28,440 nucleotides of DNA from Paracoccaceae bacterium. Lineage in GTDB: Bacteria > Pseudomonadota > Alphaproteobacteria > Rhodobacterales > Rhodobacteraceae. The stretch covers positions 1 to 28,440 of the forward strand of contig JAESRD010000341.1 of assembly GCA_016764835.1 (NCBI GenBank), read 5' to 3'. A model generated the notes under the pieces. The model was not told where the DNA came from. It worked only from the letters and a program-made list of their open reading frames with translations, and ran no database searches. The translations under genes were made by a program, and so were the position numbers. How positions within the stretch are numbered: position 1 is the stretch's first letter; each line of letters opens with the position of its first letter. Below, in pieces: positions 22,821-28,440 of this stretch.

Positions 22821-23939
22821 ATGCCATCACTTCTGGACGCGATTGAAATGCATCGCCCGCCCGTTATCCTATTTGGCATAGGAGAATTGACCGGCTTGGC
22901 TGAATGGATCCGTGAAAAAGGATATTCTAGCCCCTTTGTCATTGCCGATCCGGTTAATGCAGCCCGCCTTAGTTTGCTCGGACTTGGAGATGTTAGCGTT
23001 TTTGGAGACGTTGTTCCCGAGCCCGACTTATCCAACCTGAAACAGGCCGTCGCCGCCGCTGGTTCAGCCGATGTTATTATTGGCTTTGGTGGCGGCTCGG
23101 CGATGGACCTTGCCAAACTTGTCGCTGTTATGGTCAGCACTAATCTGCAGCTTTTCGATATTTCCGGGAAAAATCGCGCGCCCACGCGCAAGGTTGGCCT
23201 CGTGCAAATTCCGACCACAGCAGGCACCGGATCTGAAGTGGGTACCCGTGCGCTTATCACCGACCCTGAGACATTGGCAAAAGTAGCGACTGAAAGCCTG
23301 CATATGCTCGCGGACCTCGCGATAGTTGACCCCGCGCTCACTGTTTCTGTCCCACCGTTCATCACTGCCGCGACGGGGGTCGATGCGATGGCGCATTGTG
23401 TCGAGGCTTTTACCTCTAAACGCGCCCATCCCATTATTGATGCCTATGCTTTTTCAGGCATCAAGCTGGTTGGCAAATACCTCAAGCGGGCGGTTCAGGA
23501 TGGTTCTGACCTTGAGGCCCGCGCTGGCTTGTCGCTTGCGTCATTCTACGGGGGTGTTTGTCTTGGCCCGGTTAACACCACGGCAGGGCACGCCATCGCC
23601 TATCCGCTGGGCACAAGACATAAACTGCCGCATGGCATAGCGAATGCGTTGATTTTTCCGCATACGCTTGCGGCAAATGCAGAGGCTACACCAGAAAAAA
23701 CCCGGAAAATTTGCGCGGCACTTGGTGGTCCAGAAAATAAAGCTGAAGAAGTACGCGCTGTCGCCACGGCATTTTGTCAAGGTTTAGGGCTAGATATGCG
23801 CCTAAAAGCCCATGGCGTTCCTAAAGATGATCTGCCCAAAATGGCAGAAGATGCGCACGCGATCCGCCGTCTACTTGATTGGAACCCGACAGATCTGTCT
23901 GTTCACGAAATTACGGATATTTACCGTGTCGCCTATTAG
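22821..23939 (+). CDS. Iron-containing (group III) alcohol dehydrogenase
   Basis: NAD(P)-dependent metal alcohol dehydrogenase, 372 residues. The cofactor domain has GGGSAMD (90-96) and PTTAGTGSEVG (131-141). The metal ligands are D188, H192 (VDAMAHCVEA), H257 (AGHAIAYPLG) and H271 (LPHGIAN), all in place for Fe or Zn binding. The family reduces aldehydes or ketones or oxidises diols and hydroxyacids; maleylacetate reductases are also members. It diverges from the tctBCA operon across a shared regulatory spacer, so it may serve the same route, for example at an aldehyde released by the DapA-like enzyme. It is followed by about 500 nt without a gene and no clear terminator. Confidence 0.92.
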   Translation: MPSLLDAIEMHRPPVILFGIGELTGLAEWIREKGYSSPFVIADPVNAARLSLLGLGDVSVFGDVVPEPDLSNLKQAVAAAGSADVIIGFGGGSAMDLAKLVAVMVSTNLQLFDISGKNRAPTRKVGLVQIPTTAGTGSEVGTRALITDPETLAKVATESLHMLADLAIVDPALTVSVPPFITAATGVDAMAHCVEAFTSKRAHPIIDAYAFSGIKLVGKYLKRAVQDGSDLEARAGLSLASFYGGVCLGPVNTTAGHAIAYPLGTRHKLPHGIANALIFPHTLAANAEATPEKTRKICAALGGPENKAEEVRAVATAFCQGLGLDMRLKAHGVPKDDLPKMAEDAHAIRRLLDWNPTDLSVHEITDIYRVAY

Positions 23940-24435
23940 CTTCATGCGATAATCGCGTTTGATATTGGGTGGTTCAACAGAGTGCAGGGCCTGAAATGGT
24001 CCGTAAAAACGGTGCTCATAGCTAGAGAATTTACCCATAAAGGTAGCTAAGTTTGGCTCATTTGTTTGGGTCAAATACGGCCTTCAATAGCGGAACCTGC
24101 GGGATGTGCCCCCCGGAGGTTCTATCACTTTGGTGTAGAGTTTGCTCAACTTGTTAAGGCGCAAACAGATACGAAAGAGCTGATTTGCCGGGGTGCTGAC
24201 CTTGGCGGTGTAAAGGCACAAGACGTTGGGATGGCGGTCGTAAAAGGCTGCCGTCGGCATAGGCATCAACAACGGTGGGCCGCATCCAGCCATTGTAAGT
24301 CAAACACGGTAGAACTTTCACCTTATATGAGAGCACCTTGGTGGGGCAGGTAAGCTGCTAAATGGGCTATGCGCAAAAATTTTACTTTAACTAAAAATTT
24401 TTAGATGGAATACTGTTCCCAAAGGGGACAGCACG
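23940..24435. other. Gene-free stretch with inverted repeats; promoter of the XRE-cupin gene at its end
   Basis: No gene is supportable in these 496 nt. The open frames on both strands are short, lack ribosome sites and match nothing I recognise. An inverted repeat lies at 24093-24122 (GAACCT-G-CGGG with CCCG-G-AGGTTC). TAGCTA occurs at 24019-24024 and 24044-24049. The end is AT-rich, with the perfect 14-bp palindrome CTAAAAATTTTTAG (24391-24404) and a weak promoter (TTTAAC 24386-24391, 17-nt spacer, AATACT 24409-24414). It may be debris of a lost gene. Confidence 0.4.
24413..24431 (+). promoter_or_regulatory. Inverted repeat over the ribosome site of the XRE-cupin gene
   Basis: CTGTTCCC (24413-24420), AAA, then GGGGACAG (24424-24431) pair with one G-U. 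The right arm contains the AGGGGA ribosome site for the ATG at 24436. As DNA it could be the operator for autorepression; as RNA it would hide the ribosome site. Confidence 0.45.
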
Positions 24436-25056
24436 ATGGCCGACAAAGCTGCGTCAAAGAACAAAGTACCAAGTGTTGGCCTGTCGACGGGCAGGCTTTT
24501 GCGGACGGCGCGGCGCTCGCAAAACATCACGCTCCAAGATCTTAGCGAGCGGGTCAATCTGTCGGTTGGGTATCTTAGCCAGATTGAACGCGACATCGCG
24601 ACACCGTCGCTAAGCTCGCTCACACGGCTTGCCGCGGCACTGACGCTCGACCTTGGACATTTTATGCCCACCGCTGCTGCGCGCGGGCTGGTGAGTAAAG
24701 CAAAAGACCGTGAAACCACATGGGTGCGCGCCGGATGCATGACCTATCAGCGTCTGCACGGCGAGTTCCCCGGTGCTACATTTTCGGCTTACCTGATCAC
24801 CCTGCCAACCGGGTTTGTCGGCGAAATTGACCAGCATATCGGCGAAGAGTTTGTTGAGATCCGCTCCGGGCGCGCAATCTTTGAGATCGATGGCATTGTG
24901 CATGATCTTGGCCCCGGCGATACGCTGCATTTTCGCTCTGATATGCGCCATCAGGCGCGTAACCCCACAGATGACGAAACGCTGCTGTTTTGGCTTGGCA
25001 ACGGCCCGGCTCTGCGCCAGCGGCCCGATATGGAAGCGCGGCGGATAGATGACTAG
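24436..25056 (+). CDS. XRE-family regulator with C-terminal cupin domain
   Basis: Transcription factor of 206 residues combining an N-terminal XRE helix-turn-helix (about 17-75, LRTARRSQNITLQDLSERV and NLSVGYLSQIERDIATPSL) with a C-terminal cupin (about 118-190; HIGEEFVEIRSG and LGPGDTLHFRSDMRHQARN). This layout is shared with SutR/PuuR-type regulators of small-molecule catabolism. The ATG has AGGGGA upstream. The 3' end overlaps the first ABC permease gene by 8 nt, so regulator and carrier form one operon, and the regulator probably senses the imported compound or a derivative. An inverted repeat over its ribosome site may be the self-control element. Confidence 0.93.
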   Translation: MADKAASKNKVPSVGLSTGRLLRTARRSQNITLQDLSERVNLSVGYLSQIERDIATPSLSSLTRLAAALTLDLGHFMPTAAARGLVSKAKDRETTWVRAGCMTYQRLHGEFPGATFSAYLITLPTGFVGEIDQHIGEEFVEIRSGRAIFEIDGIVHDLGPGDTLHFRSDMRHQARNPTDDETLLFWLGNGPALRQRPDMEARRIDD

Positions 25057-25995
25057 CGCCGGGCGCATCCCACTTAGCTGGCTAACACGGCGCGTTGGCA
25101 TGATGGCGGTGACGCTATGGGCGATTATCACCCTGACATTCATTTTGATGCATGCTGTGCCGGGCGGACCGTTTGTGTCTGAAAAGATGCTGGCCCCAGA
25201 AATCGAGGCCGCACTCAATGCCAAGTTCGGGCTAGATCAGCCACTTTGGCGGCAATATCTCAATTATCTCAGTGGTGTGCTGACATTCGATCTTGGCCCG
25301 TCGTTCAAATATCCCGGTGTCACGGTCAACCAAATGATCAGTGAAGGGCTGGCTGTTACTGCCCAAACCGGGCTGCTGGCGCTGATCTGTGTTGTGGCAC
25401 TTGGCGTACCTGCTGGCGTGATCGCGGCGCTTAACCGCGGCAATGGCCCGATACATTGGCAATGTTTGTGGCCACGCTTGGCATTGCGGTGCCGTCCTAT
25501 GTGGTGGCAACCGTATCGCTCTATATCTTTGCGCTGCGGCTTGGCTGGGCGCCCGCCTTTGGGCTTGATGATTGGCGCGGCTATATTTTGCCTGTTTTTG
25601 CGCTGTCGGGGTTTTGGATGTCGTTCGTGGCCCGGCTGACGCGCTCAAGCCTGCTCGAGACGATGGAGCAAGACTATATCATGACCGCCCGCGCCAAGGG
25701 CCTGCCTGCCCACACTATCATGTTGCGGCACGGGTTGCGCAATTCGCTGATCCCGGTGGTGACCGTGCTTGGTCCGGTGGTGGCAAACCTGCTAACGGGC
25801 AGTTTTGTCATCGAGCAGATTTTTGCCTTGCCGGGCATTGGCCGCCATTTTGTCCAGTCAATCACCAACCGTGATTACACCGCGATCATGGGCATCACCA
25901 TTTTCTATGCCGCCTTCCTCATGCTCATGCTGCTAATTGTTGATCTGCTCTATCTCTGGCTTGATCCACGCATATCTTATGGAGAGCGCAAATGA
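25049..25995 (+). pseudogene. Dpp/Opp-type ABC transporter permease (DppB-like), one-base frameshift
   Basis: First membrane subunit of a peptide/nickel-type ABC importer. The first frame runs from ATG 25049 with the family's N-terminal segment (GMMAVTLWAIITLTFILMHAVPGGPF) to about residue 131 (ALNRG). The rest is in the next frame from about 25444, reading WPDTLAMFVATLGIAVPSY and on to the EAA loop region (TARAKGLPAHTIMLRHGLRN) and the stop at 25995. Joining AAC CGC GGC AA[N] TGG CCC GAT restores an unbroken permease of about 315 residues, so one base is missing near 25441-25443. No slippery heptamer is visible, so programmed frameshifting is unlikely. It is either a sequencing/assembly error or a real inactivating deletion. 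The stop overlaps the next permease start by ATGA. Confidence 0.85.
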
Positions 25996-27161
25996 CCCGC
26001 CCGGCAATTGCCCCACATATGTGGGAGCCGCTCGACGCCGCGGCCAAGATGCCTGACCTACCAGACCAGAGCGCCACGCGCGGCTTTTGGCAGGGTGTGC
26101 GCTATCGGTTGTTTCGGCACCGGCCAGCAATGGCCGGGCTATTATTCATTATTGTACTGATCTTGGCCTCTGTTTTTGGGCCGATGATCTCACGCTATAG
26201 CTATTTTGAGCAGCGGCTAGAGCTGTCAAACCTGCCGCCAATTTACCGGCCTTACGTGGTCGGCGAAGGCCGGATTGTTCATGTGAATGCCAGCAATCTC
26301 AGGCTTTATAATGTGGGCGCGGATGGCGGTATTGATGGGCTGCTGCGCCCAGATGACCGCGACATGGTAAACCGGCGCAGCAGCTGGGAAATCGACGGGC
26401 ATGCGCTGGTGCTCGACTATTCGCAGCGCCCACCCGTGCTGAGCATTGACGGCAGCGTCGCCGAAGCTGGCCGCTTGTCGCTGAACAGGCGCAACCTGTT
26501 TGGCACCGATCAGTTGGGCCGCGATGTGCTGGTACGTCAGCTTTATGGCGCGCGTATCTCCTTGATGGTCGCGGCAGCGGCGGTGCTGACCAATTTCGTG
26601 ATCGGCGTGCTTTATGGTGGCATTGCTGGCTATCTTGGTGGCCGGGTTGATGCAGTGATGATGCGGATTGTTGAGATTGTGGCCACCATACCGCTGACAC
26701 TCTATGTTATCTTGATGATGGTGGTCTTGAAATCTGGCCTACTGTCAGTGGTGTTGGCGATTGGCACGGTCTATTGGGTGGATATGGCGCGCATTGTGCG
26801 CGGACAAATCCTGACACTGAAAAGCCAAGACTATGTCGCTGCGGCGCGCATGATGGGCGGATCAACCTGGCGGATATTGTTCCGACATCTGTTGCCCAAC
26901 GCCTTTGGCCCGATTTTGGTGACGCTGACCATGCTGATCCCGTCAGCGATCTTCATCGGGAGCTTCATGAGTTTTATTGGCCTTGGCGTGACGCCGCCGC
27001 AGGCAAGCTGGGGCACACTCACCTCCGAGGCGGTTGAGACATTGCGCGCCTATCCGCACCAGCTGTTTTTTCCTGCCGTGGCGATCAGCCTGACAATGCT
27101 GGCGTTTAATTTCCTCGGCGATGGGTTGCGCGACGCGCTAGACCCAAGGCTGGCATCATGA
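25992..27161 (+). CDS. Dpp/Opp-type ABC transporter permease (DppC-like) with extra periplasmic loop
   Basis: Second membrane subunit of the importer, 389 residues against about 300 for E. coli DppC/OppC. The extra ~95 residues (about 68-165) lie between the first membrane helix (AMAGLLFIIVLILASVFGP) and the conserved segment NLFGTDQLGRDVLVRQLYGAR. They are therefore predicted to face the periplasm, where they could touch the binding protein. The remainder is canonical, with the permease core and the EAA loop (ARMMGGSTWRILFRHLLPNA) that contacts the ATPase. The frame is intact. It overlaps both neighbours by ATGA, consistent with a coupled operon. Similar long-loop permeases exist in this family, so this is a subtype and not a fusion to a known domain. 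Confidence 0.92.
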   Translation: MTRPAIAPHMWEPLDAAAKMPDLPDQSATRGFWQGVRYRLFRHRPAMAGLLFIIVLILASVFGPMISRYSYFEQRLELSNLPPIYRPYVVGEGRIVHVNASNLRLYNVGADGGIDGLLRPDDRDMVNRRSSWEIDGHALVLDYSQRPPVLSIDGSVAEAGRLSLNRRNLFGTDQLGRDVLVRQLYGARISLMVAAAAVLTNFVIGVLYGGIAGYLGGRVDAVMMRIVEIVATIPLTLYVILMMVVLKSGLLSVVLAIGTVYWVDMARIVRGQILTLKSQDYVAAARMMGGSTWRILFRHLLPNAFGPILVTLTMLIPSAIFIGSFMSFIGLGVTPPQASWGTLTSEAVETLRAYPHQLFFPAVAISLTMLAFNFLGDGLRDALDPRLAS

Positions 27162-28209
27162 CCGAGTTATTGCTGAATGTGCGCGGGCTGCGCACCACTT
27201 ATAGCACAGGGCACGGCGTTGTTCAGGCGGTGCGCGGTGTTGATCTGCACTTGAATAGGGGCGAAATTCTGGGGCTGGTCGGCGAAAGCGGCTCGGGTAA
27301 GTCGGTGACCTGCATGAGCTTTTTGCGGCTGCTCAAGCGCGGCGGCACAATTGATGCTGGCGAGGTGATCTTCGAGGGCCAGGATCTGCTGAAAATGTCA
27401 GAGCGCCAACTCACCCGTATTCGCGGAGACCGGGTCGGTGTGGTTTTTCAAGACCCTATGTCGGCGCTCAACCCGACGATGAGTGTTGGCGGCAGGTGGC
27501 TGAAGCGGTTCTGCGCCACCGCAAAATCAGCAAAGCTGAGGCGCGGGCGCGGGCGATTGAGCTGTTTGATCTGGTGCGCATTCCGTCGGCTGAGGCGCGG
27601 ATTGACAGCTATCCGCATGAGTTTTCGGGCGGCATGCGGCAACGTGTGATGATCGCTATTGCACTGGCTTGCGAACCCGCATTGCTGATCGCCGATGAGC
27701 CAACAACAGCCCTTGATGTGACAATACAGCGGCAAATTCTGGCGCTGCTCAAGGAGCTGCGCGACCGGCTCGGCATGGCTATTATCCTTGTCACACATGA
27801 CCTTGGCGTTATTGCCGAAACCGCAGACCGGGTCATGGTGCTCTATGGCGGGCAAGTGATGGAAGAGGCCAGCGTTGGCGACTTGTTTGCAGCACCCCAA
27901 CACCCCTATACGCGGGGCCTCTTGGCCGCGATCCCCGATCCGCGCCAGACCGATACACCGCTAGAGCCGATCCCCGGCAGCCCGCCTGATATGCGCGCGC
28001 CGCCGCCCGGCTGTCCGTTTGCGCCGCGCTGCCCCGAGGCCCGGCAGCAATGTATAATACCGCCGCCGCTTTACGGCGTGGCCACGGGGCAGAGCACAAA
28101 TCCGGACGGCGGCCACCGCATGCGCTGCTGGTTGGCTGATCCTGCCGCTCCGGCAAGACCAGACAACGCTGCCTCGCCAAGGCAAGATATGGCGAGGGCA
28201 ATAGCATGA
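27158..28209 (+). pseudogene. Dpp/Opp-type ABC transporter ATPase (DppD-like), one-base frameshift
   Basis: First ATPase of the importer. Walker A is GESGSGKS (42-49) and the Q-loop region VVFQDPMSALNP is in the first frame. The reading then shifts near 27490-27492, and QVAEAVLRHRKISKAEA continues in the next frame from 27493 through the signature FSGGMRQR, Walker [13 protein letters not shown], the switch His (LVTHD) and the C-terminal Cys motif GCPFAPRCPEA typical of the oligopeptide/dipeptide subfamily. Inserting one base in GGCGGCAGG restores a protein of about 350 residues. As in the DppB-like gene the defect is a single missing base without a slippery site. The stop overlaps the next ATPase gene by ATGA. 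Confidence 0.85.
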
Positions 28210-28440
28210 ACAAGCCGCTGCTAGAGCTGGATAATTTGCAAATGTATTTTCCAACACGGGCCGGGCCGCTGCGCGCTGTTGACGGGGTGAGCCTAAAGAT
28301 TGAGCGCGGCGAAACGCTGGGGCTGGTGGGCGAAAGTGGCTGCGGCAAGTCTACGCTGGCGCGCGCATTGGTCCGGCTTTATCGGCCAACGGGCGGGCGG
28401 ATCTTGCTTGACGGGGTTGATGTGACAACACTGTCTGACC
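28206..28440 (+). CDS. Dpp/Opp-type ABC transporter ATPase (DppF-like), 3' end outside the window
   Basis: N-terminal part (78 complete codons) of the second ATPase. It starts [18 protein letters not shown] and reaches Walker [10 protein letters not shown], then [26 protein letters not shown] and the preceding [19 protein letters not shown] are typical of DppF/OppF. The ATG overlaps the stop of the DppD-like gene by ATGA. The matching periplasmic binding protein is not in the window and probably lies further downstream. Confidence 0.92.
   Translation, partial: MNKPLLELDNLQMYFPTRAGPLRAVDGVSLKIERGETLGLVGESGCGKSTLARALVRLYRPTGGRILLDGVDVTTLSD

Noticed and set aside
22802..23434. 210-residue minus-strand frame inside the alcohol dehydrogenase gene
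   Set aside because: Shadow frame opposite a conserved gene with all metal ligands; Ser/Thr/Pro-rich product.
24066..24353. Short frames on both strands in the 23940-24435 spacer, considered as a transposase remnant
   Set aside because: No DDE or other transposase motif can be seen, and no flanking terminal repeats or target duplication are visible.
24610..25224. 204-residue minus-strand frame across the XRE-cupin gene
   Set aside because: Antisense to a clear helix-turn-helix/cupin protein; no features of its own.
25441..27492. Programmed frameshifting at the two ABC-operon frame changes
   Set aside because: Neither site has a slippery heptamer or an evident downstream stimulator, and the genes are families in which recoding is not known.
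1..28440. CRISPR array, tRNA/rRNA, integrase, replication origin
   Set aside because: No regularly spaced repeats, no cloverleaf-like or rRNA-like stretch and no integrase or replication-initiator motifs were seen.

Overview
The window is a bacterial catabolic island, most likely from a marine or free-living alphaproteobacterium of the Rhodobacterales or SAR116 type. That assignment is an inference. It rests on moderate GC, the number of solute-binding-protein-dependent carriers (TAXI-TRAP, DctPQM-TRAP, TctABC and a Dpp/Opp-type ABC system), and the mix of LacI, IclR, FadR-GntR and XRE-cupin regulators. There is no rRNA, tRNA, CRISPR array or recognisable transposase.

Layout from left to right. 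(0) 1-725: 3' part of a short-chain dehydrogenase (+). (1) 918-6049, module 1: a minus-strand operon of a DapA-family lyase, a TAXI solute receptor and a fused TRAP permease, divergent from a LacI regulator, with a perfect 12-bp palindrome in the promoter region. (2) 6153-14354, module 2: an IclR regulator divergent from a plus-strand run of a second DapA-family lyase, DhaK, DhaL, an FAD-linked 2-hydroxyacid oxidase and a DctP-DctQ-DctM TRAP carrier, ending in a long nested hairpin. (3) 14793-22476, module 3: a short DUF1537 acid-sugar kinase and a FadR-type GntR regulator (+), convergent with a minus-strand operon tctB-tctC-tctA-dapA3-hydroxyacid dehydrogenase-pdxA2. (4) 22821-23939: an iron-type alcohol dehydrogenase divergent from tctB. 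(5) 24436-28440: an XRE-cupin regulator overlapping a Dpp/Opp ABC operon in which two of four genes carry a one-base deletion; the last gene runs off the edge.

How the parts fit. Each of the first three modules has one DapA-superfamily (class I, Schiff-base) lyase or dehydratase, one high-affinity carrier and one regulator of its own. This points to uptake of small carboxylated substrates (sugar acids) and their breakdown to pyruvate and triose units. Module 3 has the enzyme pair known from the D-threonate route (DUF1537 kinase plus PdxA2, giving dihydroxyacetone phosphate). Module 2 has a two-subunit dihydroxyacetone-kinase-like enzyme. The substrates themselves cannot be read from sequence.

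The points I find most worth a second look are: the lyase of module 1 has lost the superfamily's active-site Tyr and Thr pair but keeps the Schiff-base Lys; strong hairpins sit in the spacer after a lyase or receptor gene in all three modules; DhaK and DhaL occur without DhaM; and two independent one-base deletions are confined to the ABC operon.
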